From JAWLHA01 sp041690535 (GTDB taxonomy: Bacteria; Pseudomonadota; Gammaproteobacteria; Thiohalomonadales; Thiohalomonadaceae), in NCBI GenBank assembly GCA_041690535.1, contig JAWLHA010000014.1:8949-72948 (forward strand): a DNA stretch of 64,000 bases, written 5' to 3'. The notes under the pieces were generated by a model that was not told where the DNA came from, searched no databases, and saw only the letters and a list, made by a program, of their open reading frames with translations. Made by a program: the position numbers and the translations under genes. This document shows positions 1 through 7,982 of this stretch, one piece after another; position 1 is the stretch's first letter, and each line of letters opens with the position of its first letter.

Positions 1-2
1 GC

Positions 3-71
3 GAGACCGGGGAGCCCGCCAAGGGCAAGGAGGCTGGCGCCCAAGTGGGTGATCCCGCCGGGCAGCACTGA
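3..71 (+). CDS. C-terminal tail of an upstream gene, probably FtsH protease
   Basis: An open frame enters from the left edge and ends at TGA 69-71 after 22 codons rich in Gly, Ala, Glu, Lys and Pro, ending GDPAGQH. Such a low-complexity hydrophilic tail is usual at the C-terminus of FtsH, and ftsH commonly lies just before folP-glmM in gammaproteobacteria. A terminator follows directly, which supports this as the end of a gene. No catalytic domain is inside the window, so the identity rests on position alone. Confidence 0.4.
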   Translation, partial: ETGEPAKGKEAGAQVGDPAGQH

Positions 72-84
72 GCCCGATGAAGAG

Positions 85-108
85 CGCCCCGCAGAGCGGG
101 GCGTTTTT
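85..108 (+). terminator. Rho-independent terminator after the leftmost gene
   Basis: A perfect 8 bp stem (CGCCCCGC, 85-92, and GCGGGGCG, 96-103) with a 3-base loop is followed by TTTTT (104-108). It lies 13 bases after the stop at 71 and separates the upstream gene from folP. Confidence 0.85.
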
Positions 109-131
109 CGTTGGGCCCAAGTGGCAGTGAC

Positions 132-338
132 CGGAGTGATCGGCTCAACGCCCCGTGGAAGGGCTGGCCCGAGAGCGATGTCAGTCTTTGAAAGCCGGTC
201 GTCGAGCGTACACGATTGGAAGATGATCGCACGCATAATCCTCACCTCCGACCTGCATGTTGCTCGTATTCATGCACCTGCTTTCAAGGACTTACGTTGC
301 CCACCGCAGGGCCGTGACGTGAGTTGGCGGTCGCCCTG
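132..338 (-). repeat. Divergent copy of the CAGGG-ended intergenic element
   Basis: This is the most decayed of five related copies. Read on the minus strand, its end at 338 begins CAGGGCGACCGCCAACTCAC and continues through ACGGCCCTGCGGTGGGC into the shared block GTAAGTCCTTGAAAGCAGGT (263-285 region of the + strand reads ACCTGCTTTCAAGGACTTAC). The other end is recognisable as GCGATGTCAGTCTTTGAAAGC (175-195), and CGGAGTGATCG at 132 is a weak match to the terminus. No flanking duplication remains. It fills most of the gap between the first gene and folP. Boundaries are approximate, above all on the left. Confidence 0.6.
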
Positions 339-379
339 GCTGAGCGCGTACCTCCGCGCTGTCGTGGTGCTCCCCTTGT

Positions 380-385
380 TATAAT
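380..385 (+). promoter_or_regulatory. Candidate -10 box for folP
   Basis: A perfect TATAAT lies 37 bases before the folP start codon. No good -35 match is seen 16-18 bases upstream (the 17-base position reads CGCTGT), so promoter strength is uncertain. Confidence 0.45.
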
Positions 386-421
386 CCCCGACCAGAGGAG
401 CTTTGGAGCGTTTCCTGGAAA

Positions 422-1249
422 ATGATTGATTGTGCAGGTAAGCCTCTCGCCTTATCGGGTCCAAGGGTCATGGGCATCCTGAACGTTACCCCCGACTCGT
501 TTTCGGATGGGGGGCGTTTCGATGCCTTTGAGCATGCCATGGAACGCGCTTGGTGCATGGTTCGGGAGGGGGCGGCCATCATCGACATCGGTGGTGAGTC
601 CACCCGACCGGGTGCCGATGGCGTGGACGCCGAGGCAGAGATCGCCCGCATTGTACCCCTCATCAAGGCGCTCGCCCCTGAGCTACCGGTTCCCATTTCC
701 GTGGATACGAGCAAGCCCGAGGTGATGCGGGCGGCGGTCGCAGCGGGGGCGGGACTCATCAATGATGTTTACGCCCTGCGACGGCCCGGGGCCCTCGAGG
801 CGATTCGGGAACTGCAGATTCCCGTGTGCCTGATGCACATGAAAGGGGAGCCGCGCACGATGCAGCAAGCCCCCCACTACGATGATGTGGTGGCGGAAGT
901 TCGCGCTTTTCTTGCCGAGCGCGTTGCGGCCTGCGAAAACGTCGGGATCCCTCGCAGCCACATCCTCATCGACCCGGGATTTGGTTTCGGTAAGGACCTT
1001 GCCCACAACCTGTCCCTCTTGAAGCATCTTCCCGCATTTCTGGATCTGGGCGCCCCGCTGCTCGTAGGGATGTCCCGGAAGTCGATGATCGGGGCGGTGC
1101 TCGATGCGGCGCTCGAAGATCGCCTGTACGGCAGTGTCGCTGCGGCGGTGCTGAGTGGCTGGCTTGGAGCGGCCGTGGTCCGGGTCCACGACGTGAAGGC
1201 CACCGTGGATGCGCTGAGGATAGTGGCCGCGGTACAACGCGCCGTGTGA
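422..1249 (+). CDS. folP: Dihydropteroate synthase
   Basis: This cytoplasmic enzyme condenses 7,8-dihydropterin pyrophosphate with p-aminobenzoate to give dihydropteroate in folate synthesis; it is the sulfonamide target. The 275-residue protein is of normal length. It shows the family signature GILNVTPDSFSDGG at residues 18-31, IDIGGESTRPGA near 54-65, the DPGFGFGK loop near 184, SRKSMIG near 219 and the terminal RVHDV motif that binds the pterin pyrophosphate. The ATG at 422 starts just before the conserved core. The next gene, glmM, follows after 86 bases, the usual folP-glmM pairing. Confidence 0.97.
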   Translation: MIDCAGKPLALSGPRVMGILNVTPDSFSDGGRFDAFEHAMERAWCMVREGAAIIDIGGESTRPGADGVDAEAEIARIVPLIKALAPELPVPISVDTSKPEVMRAAVAAGAGLINDVYALRRPGALEAIRELQIPVCLMHMKGEPRTMQQAPHYDDVVAEVRAFLAERVAACENVGIPRSHILIDPGFGFGKDLAHNLSLLKHLPAFLDLGAPLLVGMSRKSMIGAVLDAALEDRLYGSVAAAVLSGWLGAAVVRVHDVKATVDALRIVAAVQRAV

Positions 1250-1335
1250 CCCCTTTCCGCCTGACCCGGACGGCAATTAGCTATACTTCCGGGCCGACAG
1301 CGCTGAAAAAATTGCAACCGAGCCGGAGAGAAAGC

Positions 1336-2700
1336 GTGCGCAAGTATTTCGGAACCGATGGCATCCGGGGGCGGGTCGGGACCTATCCGATCACCCCGGA
1401 GTTCGTACTGAGGCTGGGCTGGGCCGCAGGGCGGGTCTTGGCGAAGGGGGGCCGCGGGAAGGTCATTATCGGCAAGGACACGCGCATCTCGGGCTACATG
1501 TTCGAGTCCGCTCTCGAGGCGGGGCTGTCGGCGGCCGGACTGGACACCTTGCTGCTTGGACCCATGCCGACCCCCGCCATTGCGTACCTGACGCGAACCT
1601 TGCACTGTGATGCGGGGATTGTCATCAGTGCGTCACACAATCCCTATGAGGACAACGGTATCAAGTTCTTCTCGGGAAACGGGGCCAAACTGCCGGACGA
1701 GGTGGAGTTGGCGATCGAGGCGGAGTTGGAGAGGGAGATGGTCATGGTCACCTCCTCCCAGCTCGGCAAAGCCGGGCGTGTCGCCGATGCACCCGGGCGG
1801 TACATCGAGTTCTGCAAGAGCACCTTCCCCAACCAGCTGGACCTGAAGGGGCTGAAGATTGTCATCGATTGCGCCAATGGGGCCACCTATCACGTGGCGC
1901 CGAGCGTCTTTCGCGAGCTGGGGGCGGATGTTGAGGCGATTGGCATCCACCCCGACGGTCTGAACATCAACGTGAACTGTGGGTCGACCCACCCTCAGGC
2001 TCTGCAGAACCTGGTCAAGGCGCGGGGCGCGGACCTTGGGATCGCCCTCGACGGGGATGGCGATCGGGTGGTCATGGTGGACCACCTGGGCGAGGTCGTG
2101 GACGGTGACGAACTCTTGCTCATCATTGCGCGCAGCCGCAAGGCGGACGGAATGTCCGGCGGGGTGGTTGGCACCTTGATGACCAACCTGGGGATGGAGC
2201 AGGCGCTTGCGGGAATGGGGATCGCGTTCGAGAGAGCCAACGTTGGTGATCGCTATGTGATGGAGCAGCTTAACCAGCGGGGTTGGCTGCTTGGGGGCGA
2301 GTCCTCCGGCCACCTCATCTGTCTCGACTGCACCACAACCGGCGACGGGATCGTCTCGGCACTCCAGGTGGTAGCCGCCATGGTCAAAAGTGGCAAGAGC
2401 CTGCACGAGTTGAAGAGTGGGATGACCAAGTACCCGCAGTTGATGGTGAATGTTCGTTTGCCACAGCGTTTTGATCTCGGGAGCTCTCCGCTCGTACGGG
2501 AAGCGCTGGACTTGGCCAAGGCGCAACTGGGCGATGCGGGCCGGGTTCTGCTTAGGGCATCCGGAACCGAGCCTGTGGTGCGCGTCATGGTCGAAGGCCG
2601 CGATCCCGCCCTGGTAGAGCGCCTCGCGCGGGAGTTGGCCGCTGCGGTCGAGAGTGCAGTCGGTTCCGAACCCCACCAGCCCCTTTCCATGTCCGGCTGA
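1336..2700 (+). CDS. glmM: Phosphoglucosamine mutase
   Basis: It converts glucosamine-6-phosphate to glucosamine-1-phosphate on the path to UDP-GlcNAc, the precursor of peptidoglycan and lipopolysaccharide. The GTG at 1336 is chosen because GGAGAG lies 5 bases upstream and because the conserved N-terminus (V)RKYFGTDGIRG begins there. The frame is open further upstream, but those extra residues are not typical of the family. The 454-residue protein carries the phosphoserine loop GIVISASHNP (Ser100), the metal loop DGDGDR, the sugar-binding GGESSGH and the phosphate-binding RASGTEP near the C-terminus. All four subdomains of the phosphohexomutase fold are present. Confidence 0.97.
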   Translation: MRKYFGTDGIRGRVGTYPITPEFVLRLGWAAGRVLAKGGRGKVIIGKDTRISGYMFESALEAGLSAAGLDTLLLGPMPTPAIAYLTRTLHCDAGIVISASHNPYEDNGIKFFSGNGAKLPDEVELAIEAELEREMVMVTSSQLGKAGRVADAPGRYIEFCKSTFPNQLDLKGLKIVIDCANGATYHVAPSVFRELGADVEAIGIHPDGLNINVNCGSTHPQALQNLVKARGADLGIALDGDGDRVVMVDHLGEVVDGDELLLIIARSRKADGMSGGVVGTLMTNLGMEQALAGMGIAFERANVGDRYVMEQLNQRGWLLGGESSGHLICLDCTTTGDGIVSALQVVAAMVKSGKSLHELKSGMTKYPQLMVNVRLPQRFDLGSSPLVREALDLAKAQLGDAGRVLLRASGTEPVVRVMVEGRDPALVERLARELAAAVESAVGSEPHQPLSMSG

Positions 2701-2764
2701 GTAGGAGGAGTCACCAAAAGCTTTGGAGGCGTTCCGACGGGTTCGGCTCGGCTGAATAGCCGCG

Positions 2765-2920
2765 CAGAGTAAACGCATACTAACGTCGTGGCCATGCGAA
2801 GCAGGTAACGTGAATACACTCGTGTAGCCACACGGTGTCGCCTCAACACGGCGGGCAACGTGTTTTCATGGACTTACATCGCTCACCGCACGGCCGTGAT
2901 GGGAGTGTGTGTTTACCGTG
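2765..2920 (-). repeat. Shortened CAGGG-ended element between glmM and tpiA
   Basis: The + strand starts CAGAGTAAACGCATACTAAC. The minus strand, read from 2920, starts CACGGTAAACACACACT and runs through ACGGCCGTGCGGTGAGCGATG into GTAAGTCC, the arm that is on the left in the copies at 30416 and 36890. This copy is therefore inverted relative to them. It is 156 bp, with the central GC-rich part reduced. The flanks AATAGCCGCG (2755-2764) and AATAGCCGTG (2921-2930) match at 9 of 10 bases and abut the element on both sides, as a target-site duplication would. It sits upstream of tpiA and could carry part of its promoter. Confidence 0.75.
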
Positions 2921-2999
2921 AATAGCCGTGTAAAAGATTTGATTTATTCGTCCGGTGACGTTACTCTTTGCCGCGTTTTTCACCAATGGGAGATGGCTG

Positions 3000-3752
3000 A
3001 TGCGTCGGAAGCTCGTTGCAGGCAATTGGAAGATGAACGGCTCCAGGGCCAGCATCAAAGAGCTTTTGGACGGTATCCAGGCCGGTCTCAGTGAAGTGAA
3101 AAACGCCGAAGTGGCCGTGGCGCCCCCATACGTATACCTGGGGGAAGTTCAGCAGCAGTTGTCGGGAACCCCGGTGGCCGTGAGCGCTCAAAACGTGAGC
3201 GACCAGGTATCCGGAGCCTTTACTGGTGAGGTTGCCGTTTCGATGCTGCAGGACTTCGGTTGCCGATACGTGATCGTCGGGCACTCGGAGCGACGTACCC
3301 TCTATGGGGAGACTGACGCCGTTGTCGCGAAGAAGTTTCAAGTTGCGCGGGCCGGGGGGATCATCCCCATCCTGTGCGTCGGCGAGACGCTTGACGAGCG
3401 GGAGGGGGGGATCACCGAAGAGGTCGTCGGCCGTCAGGTGGATGCCGTGATCGATCTCGAAGGGATCGGCGCTTTTGCCGAGGCGGTGATCGCGTACGAA
3501 CCCGTCTGGGCCATAGGCACGGGCAAGACTGCGACGCCGGAACAGGCGCAGGATGTCCACGATTTTATCCGCACGCGCCTCGCTGCTCATGACGAGGCGG
3601 TTGCAGCGAAGACCAGGATTCTTTACGGTGGCAGCATGAACGCGGCTAACGCCGCGGATTTGCTTGCGAAGCCCGACATTGATGGCGGCCTGATCGGCGG
3701 TGCATCGTTGAAGGCTGACCAGTTTTTGACGATTTGTCGCGCAGCCGACTAA
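3000..3752 (+). CDS. tpiA: Triosephosphate isomerase
   Basis: A glycolytic and gluconeogenic TIM-barrel enzyme that interconverts dihydroxyacetone phosphate and glyceraldehyde-3-phosphate. ATG 3000 is chosen because the family N-terminus MRRKLVAGNWKMNG starts there, with GGGAGA 9-14 bases upstream; an earlier in-frame start would add a hydrophobic stretch foreign to the family. Catalytic residues sit at their standard places: Asn9 and Lys11, His95 in VGHSERR, and Glu167 in YEPVWAIGTG. The phosphate loop GGSM and GLIGGASL close the barrel. Length is 250 residues, as expected. secG starts 13 bases downstream, a common gammaproteobacterial pairing. Confidence 0.98.
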   Translation: MRRKLVAGNWKMNGSRASIKELLDGIQAGLSEVKNAEVAVAPPYVYLGEVQQQLSGTPVAVSAQNVSDQVSGAFTGEVAVSMLQDFGCRYVIVGHSERRTLYGETDAVVAKKFQVARAGGIIPILCVGETLDEREGGITEEVVGRQVDAVIDLEGIGAFAEAVIAYEPVWAIGTGKTATPEQAQDVHDFIRTRLAAHDEAVAAKTRILYGGSMNAANAADLLAKPDIDGGLIGGASLKADQFLTICRAAD

Positions 3753-3765
3753 AAAAGTATTTGCA

Positions 3766-4122
3766 ATGGAAACAGTTTTGCTTATTATTCACGTCCTCGC
3801 TGCGGTCGGCCTGATTGGCTTGGTCCTTCTGCAGCAGGGTAAAGGTGCGGACATGGGCGCTGCCTTCGGGAGCGGCGCCTCAGCCACGGTGTTCGGTTCG
3901 CGTGGTTCTGCCTCGTTCCTCAGTCGGGGCACGGCCGTCCTTGCCACAGTGTTTTTCATCACCAGTCTGTCGCTGGCCTATTTTTCCGGCCAGAGCGCGC
4001 CTCGCAAGAGCGTGCTTGAGCAGTCGGTGGTCACCGAGCAGGGCACGGCTCGGGGTGAAGATGTACCCGCGGTACCCGGCGATGCTGGGGTCGGGGTACC
4101 TGGCGTACCGAACGCCGAATAA
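3766..4122 (+). CDS. secG: Protein-export membrane protein SecG
   Basis: A small subunit of the SecYEG translocon in the inner membrane. Two hydrophobic segments (about residues 3-21 and 52-72) flank the conserved cytoplasmic loop LLQQGKGADMGAAFGSG and the following FGSRGS, which identify SecG. The C-terminal tail (about 76-118) is hydrophilic and rich in Gly, Pro, Val and acidic residues; tails of this kind vary between species. It follows tpiA by 13 bases and is followed by a tRNA-Leu gene, the usual tpiA-secG-leu order. Confidence 0.96.
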   Translation: METVLLIIHVLAAVGLIGLVLLQQGKGADMGAAFGSGASATVFGSRGSASFLSRGTAVLATVFFITSLSLAYFSGQSAPRKSVLEQSVVTEQGTARGEDVPAVPGDAGVGVPGVPNAE

Positions 4123-4165
4123 CAGGTAGCGGTTCGGGGCGTTGAGCGCCATGCAGTAAAGAAAA

Positions 4166-4250
4166 GCCGAAGTGGTGGAATTGGTAGACACGCCATCTTG
4201 AGGGGGTGGTGGCGCAAGCCGTGTGGGTTCGAGTCCCACCTTCGGCACCA
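4166..4250 (+). tRNA. tRNA-Leu (GAG)
   Basis: An 85-base class II tRNA with encoded CCA. The acceptor stem GCCGAAG (4166-4172) pairs with CTTCGGC before the final A-CCA. The anticodon loop TTGAGGG sits between CCATC and GGTGG, with anticodon GAG at 4200-4202. A long variable arm (GGTGGCGCAAGCC region) and the T-arm GGGTTCGAGTCCC are clear. It is close to E. coli tRNA-Leu(GAG). It begins 43 bases after secG and may be cotranscribed with it. Confidence 0.96.
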
Positions 4251-4603
4251 TTCAAGGTGCAACAAACAGTTTTCCCCAAGTTCTCTCCTCGAAGTTCACC
4301 TCAGCCGTCAAGGCAGCCCTGGTTTACTAAGCTTGCTCTCCCCAATCCATCGCGGGTCCAACTACGCTAACCTCCGTTGTCTATCTGCCGTTGTAGCGCT
4401 ACCGTTGCCTGCAACGTCATCCCGTGTTGCATCACTCAAAAAAATGGCAATCCTTGTGCCGCCATCGGTACGTTCTGGCGTTCCCTATCGGAGCGGATTG
4501 ATATATGTCATTCGCTGCAATTGAACTTTCAATACTCCGGCTCATGACCATTAGTTATATATTTAACTTTATGAATAATAAGAACAATCGTTGATCAACT
4601 CGC
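4251..4603 (+). other. Gene-free region upstream of the nuo promoter
   Basis: No convincing gene, RNA or terminator is seen. The only long frame here (to 4524) begins inside the tRNA and has no family features. Base composition drops from GC-rich to clearly AT-rich over about 4490-4600 (runs such as TTATATATTTAAC). That could act as an UP element or a binding region for a nucleoid protein ahead of the nuo promoter. Confidence 0.5.
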
Positions 4604-4633
4604 TTGACATCCCCTTCACCCCTGCCCTAGACT
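4604..4633 (+). promoter_or_regulatory. Sigma70-type promoter for the nuo operon
   Basis: A perfect -35 TTGACA (4604-4609) and a -10 TAGACT (4628-4633; 4 of 6 matches to TATAAT) are separated by 18 bases. It is the best promoter match in the 460-base gap before nuoA and leaves a leader of about 70 bases before the ATG at 4712. AT-rich DNA lies just upstream. Confidence 0.7.
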
Positions 4634-4711
4634 CGTTCGCGTTTTATAAGAATATTTAATGAAAAACGCTAGGTCTCTTGGACCCGGTTTTTCTCGAACG
4701 AGGGTTGCTCA

Positions 4712-5068
4712 ATGCTGGAGAATTACCTGCCCATACTGCTCTTTATCGCCATTGGAATTGTCGTCGGGGCGGTAATGATGTCGATGGGCTTCCTCCTGGC
4801 ACCACGCCGGCCAGATGCTGAAAAGCTCTCGCCTTACGAGTGTGGGTTTGAGGCATTTGAAGATTCACGCATGAAGTTCGATGTGCGCTATTACCTCGTT
4901 GCCATTCTGTTCATCATCTTCGATTTGGAAATCGCCTTTCTTTTCCCCTGGGCGGTAGCGCTCAAGCAGATTGGCATGTTTGGTTTTCTCGCGATGGTGA
5001 TGTTCCTCGGGATCCTCGTTATCGGCTTCATTTACGAGTGGAAGAAAGGGGCCCTGCAATGGGAATAG
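4712..5068 (+). CDS. nuoA: NADH-quinone oxidoreductase subunit A
   Basis: A membrane-arm subunit of complex I next to the quinone site. The 118-residue protein has three hydrophobic segments (about 8-30, 62-84 and 88-110). It has the conserved loop after the first helix with PYECGFE (about residues 41-47), the hallmark of NuoA/ND3, and the FLFPWA motif after the second helix. The ATG at 4712 follows GAACGAGGG. First gene of the 14-gene operon; its last codons overlap the nuoB start. Confidence 0.97.
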   Translation: MLENYLPILLFIAIGIVVGAVMMSMGFLLAPRRPDAEKLSPYECGFEAFEDSRMKFDVRYYLVAILFIIFDLEIAFLFPWAVALKQIGMFGFLAMVMFLGILVIGFIYEWKKGALQWE

Positions 5069-5535
5069 AAGGTGTCCTTGAGAAGGGCTTTGTCACGACC
5101 TCAGCCGATAAGCTCATCAATTGGGCGCGCACGGGTTCACTCTGGCCCATGACCTTTGGCCTGGCTTGCTGTGCCGTTGAGATGATGCATGCCGGCGCGG
5201 CACGCTACGACCTTGACCGGTTCGGTATCATTTTCCGGCCGAGCCCGCGCCAGTCCGATGTGATGATTGTCGCGGGCACGCTGGTCAACAAGATGGCGCC
5301 TGCCTTGCGTAAGGTGTACGACCAAATGGCCGAGCCCCGTTGGGTCATTTCCATGGGCTCATGCGCGAACGGAGGCGGTTACTACCACTACTCCTATTCG
5401 GTTGTCAGGGGATGCGATCGGGTCGTGCCCGTGGATATTTACGTACCCGGATGCCCACCCACGGCTGAGGCGTTGTTGTTCGGTATCCTGCAGTTGCAGA
5501 ACAAGATCAAGCGCACCAATACGATCGCCCGTTAG
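5059..5535 (+). CDS. nuoB: NADH-quinone oxidoreductase subunit B
   Basis: This hydrophilic subunit carries the terminal iron-sulfur cluster N2, which reduces quinone. ATG 5059 gives a 158-residue protein starting MGIEGVLEKGF, the usual N-terminus, and overlaps the end of nuoA by 10 bases. The N2 ligands are visible as the tandem cysteines of GLACCAVEMM, the cysteine of SMGSCANGGG and that of YVPGCPP. The frame extends further up, but the longer form would begin inside nuoA with no known homologous residues. Confidence 0.97.
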   Translation: MGIEGVLEKGFVTTSADKLINWARTGSLWPMTFGLACCAVEMMHAGAARYDLDRFGIIFRPSPRQSDVMIVAGTLVNKMAPALRKVYDQMAEPRWVISMGSCANGGGYYHYSYSVVRGCDRVVPVDIYVPGCPPTAEALLFGILQLQNKIKRTNTIAR

Positions 5536-5553
5536 CAAGAAGGGTTTCTACCG

Positions 5554-6177
5554 ATGTCTGATTACTACCGGCAACTGGCGACGCAGCTCGAATCGCGATT
5601 CAAGGGGCTCGTCTCAGAGTGCACCGTTGCTGCTGGAGAGCTCACCATTGAGCTGCCCAAGCATAACCTTGTGACGGTGTGCCGCGCGTTGCGGGACGAA
5701 GCGGCCTTTGGGTTCGAGCAGCTAGTCGATGTGTGTGGGGTCGACTTTCTCACGTACCGGGAAGGGCAATGGACGAAGCCGCGGTTCGGTGTCGTTTACC
5801 ACCTGCTTTCCGTCAGGAACAATCACAGGGTTCGCCTGCGCACCTACTGTGAAGCGCAGGAGCCCATTGTCGACTCGGTCGTGGGCATTTGGAACTCCGC
5901 CAACTGGTATGAGCGCGAGGCTTTTGACCTGTACGGCATCGTTTTCGACGGCCACCCGGACCTGCGTCGCATCCTGACGGACTACGGCTTCGTTGGGCAC
6001 CCCTTCCGCAAGGATTTCCCGGTGAGTGGACATGTGGAAATGCGCTACGACCCGGAAAAGGGCAGGGTTGTGTACGAACCGGTAAGTATCGAACCGCGCA
6101 CCAACGTGCCGCGGGTCATTCGGGATGATCACCGTTACGCGGGGACACAGAGCCAAGGGGAGACCGGCGTTGCCTGA
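5554..6177 (+). CDS. nuoC: NADH-quinone oxidoreductase subunit C
   Basis: The 30 kDa-type peripheral subunit that connects the arms of complex I. The 207-residue protein shows the family signature NWYEREAFDLYGIVFDGHPD followed by RRILTDYGFVGHPFRKDFP, ending with the Tyr/Pro-rich YDPEKGRVVYEPV stretch. It is a stand-alone gene, unlike the NuoCD fusion of enterobacteria, which helps place the organism. Its 3' end overlaps the TTG start of nuoD by 8 bases. Confidence 0.97.
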   Translation: MSDYYRQLATQLESRFKGLVSECTVAAGELTIELPKHNLVTVCRALRDEAAFGFEQLVDVCGVDFLTYREGQWTKPRFGVVYHLLSVRNNHRVRLRTYCEAQEPIVDSVVGIWNSANWYEREAFDLYGIVFDGHPDLRRILTDYGFVGHPFRKDFPVSGHVEMRYDPEKGRVVYEPVSIEPRTNVPRVIRDDHRYAGTQSQGETGVA

Positions 6178-7426
6178 GATCCGCAATTACACATTGAACT
6201 TCGGCCCGCAGCATCCTGCTGCCCATGGGGTGTTGCGGCTGGTGTTGGAGATGGACGGCGAGGTGATTGAGCGGGCCGATCCCCACATCGGGCTGCTGCA
6301 CCGCGCAACCGAAAAGCTCGCCGAGACCAAGCAGTACGTTCAGGCCCTGCCTTACATGGACCGCCTCGACTACGTGTCGATGATGTCCAATGAGCACGGC
6401 TACGTCCTGGCCGTGGAGAAGCTTCTTGGCATTGAGGCACCCCTGCGGGCGCAGTACATCCGCGTGATGTTCGATGAGATCACGCGCATTCTCAATCACC
6501 TTCTGTGGCTGGGATCCCACGCCCTGGACGTGGGCGCGATGACCATGTTCCTGTACTGCTTCCGAGAGCGGGAAGACCTCATGGACTGCTATGAGGCGGT
6601 GTCGGGGGCTCGCTTGCACGCGGCCTACTATCGACCGGGCGGGGTGTACCGTGACCTTCCCGACTCCATGCCGCAGTTCGAGGGCTCTTCCAAGTGGCAC
6701 AGCGAGGCGGAAATTTGCCAACTCAATGAACAGCGCCACGGAAGCCTGCTCGACTTCATCGAGGCGTTCACCGAGCGTTTCCCCGAAAAGGTGGACGAGT
6801 ACGAAACCCTGCTCTCTGAAAACCGGATCTGGAAGCAGCGGACCGTCGGGATTGGCGTGGTTTCACCGGAGCGGGCGTTGCAGTTGGGCCTGACCGGGCC
6901 AATGCTGCGCGGCTCTGGCATCGCGTGGGACTTGCGCAAGAAACAGCCCTATGCCGTCTACGACCGCATGGATTTTGATGTGCCCATCGGGACCAATGGT
7001 GACAGCTACGACCGTTACCTGGTACGCGTGGAGGAGATGCGGCAGTCCAATCGCATTATCCAGCAGTGTGTGGATTGGCTGCGCAAGAATCCCGGCCCCG
7101 TGATGTTGGACGACCACAAGATTGCTCCGCCACCCCGGGCAGAGGTGAAGAGCAACATGGAAGCGTTGATCCACCACTTCAAGCTATTCAGCGAAGGGAT
7201 GTGCGTGCCCGAGGGCGAGGCCTATGCGGCCATCGAACATCCCAAGGGCGAATTCGGTATCTACATGGTGTCCGACGGCGCCAACAAGCCCTATCGCCTG
7301 AAGATCCGCGCTCCGGGTTTTGCCCATCTCTCTGCATTGGACGAGATGGTGCGAGGGCACATGTTGGCGGATGTCGTGACTGTTATTGGTACGCAGGACA
7401 TTGTGTTTGGGGAGATAGACCGCTGA
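6170..7426 (+). CDS. nuoD: NADH-quinone oxidoreductase subunit D
   Basis: The 49 kDa subunit, which forms the quinone cavity with NuoB; it belongs to the [NiFe]-hydrogenase large-subunit superfamily but lacks its metal ligands. TTG 6170 is preferred: AAGGGGAGA lies 7-15 bases upstream and the homologous N-terminus PEIRNYTLNFGPQHPAAHG begins there, giving 418 residues. An in-frame ATG at 6125 would add 15 unusual residues deep in nuoC. The quinone-site motif GPQHPAAHG and the C-terminal FGEIDR ending are intact. Confidence 0.95.
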   Translation: MPEIRNYTLNFGPQHPAAHGVLRLVLEMDGEVIERADPHIGLLHRATEKLAETKQYVQALPYMDRLDYVSMMSNEHGYVLAVEKLLGIEAPLRAQYIRVMFDEITRILNHLLWLGSHALDVGAMTMFLYCFREREDLMDCYEAVSGARLHAAYYRPGGVYRDLPDSMPQFEGSSKWHSEAEICQLNEQRHGSLLDFIEAFTERFPEKVDEYETLLSENRIWKQRTVGIGVVSPERALQLGLTGPMLRGSGIAWDLRKKQPYAVYDRMDFDVPIGTNGDSYDRYLVRVEEMRQSNRIIQQCVDWLRKNPGPVMLDDHKIAPPPRAEVKSNMEALIHHFKLFSEGMCVPEGEAYAAIEHPKGEFGIYMVSDGANKPYRLKIRAPGFAHLSALDEMVRGHMLADVVTVIGTQDIVFGEIDR

Positions 7427-7932
7427 TGCCGCAGACCAACGTCAAACGCAAGTGCGACTTGCTAAGCCCCGAATCCACCCGCGATATCGACCGCTGGATT
7501 GCGAAGTACCCGGCCGAGCAGAAGCAGTCGGCCGTAATGGCTGCACTGCGGATCGCACAAGAGCAGAACGGGGGATGGCTTACCACGGAGCTGATGGATG
7601 CGGTCGCCGGCTATTTGGGCATGGCTCCTGTGGCGGTTTACGAAGTCGCTACCTTCTATTCCATGTACGAGCTGAAACCGGTCGGGCGTCACAAGATCTG
7701 CGTCTGCACTAACATCTCCTGCATGCTGCGTGGCTCGGAGGAGCTGGTCGGTCACCTGAAAAAGCGTCTCGGAATCGGCCTCGGGGAGACCACCTCCGAT
7801 CGTCGCATCACCCTGAAAGAGGTCGAGTGCCTTGGGGCCTGCGTGAATGCGCCGGTGGTCCAGATTGGCAGGGAATACTACGAGAGTCTTACGCCCGAGC
7901 GGATCGACGAGATTCTGGACAAGCTCGACTAG
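7426..7932 (+). CDS. nuoE: NADH-quinone oxidoreductase subunit E
   Basis: The 24 kDa thioredoxin-fold subunit that holds [2Fe-2S] cluster N1a. The four cysteine ligands lie in VCTNISCMLRG and in VECLGACVNAP. ATG 7426 shares its A with the nuoD stop codon (TGATG), so translation is likely coupled; the frame is open upstream inside nuoD but without homologous sequence. The length of 168 residues is normal. The N-terminal helical part (about 1-80) packs against NuoF. Confidence 0.96.
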   Translation: MPQTNVKRKCDLLSPESTRDIDRWIAKYPAEQKQSAVMAALRIAQEQNGGWLTTELMDAVAGYLGMAPVAVYEVATFYSMYELKPVGRHKICVCTNISCMLRGSEELVGHLKKRLGIGLGETTSDRRITLKEVECLGACVNAPVVQIGREYYESLTPERIDEILDKLD

Positions 7933-7982
7933 ACGATTAACTACTCAGGCGTGCCCGCACGTCGCGAACGATAAGCAGGATC

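Noticed and set aside
2701..2764. A terminator after glmM
   Set aside because: No GC stem followed by a T run is present between the stop codon and the repeat.
4198..4524. 108-codon open frame after secG
   Set aside because: It begins inside tRNA-Leu, has no ribosome-binding site or family features, and runs through AT-rich intergenic DNA.
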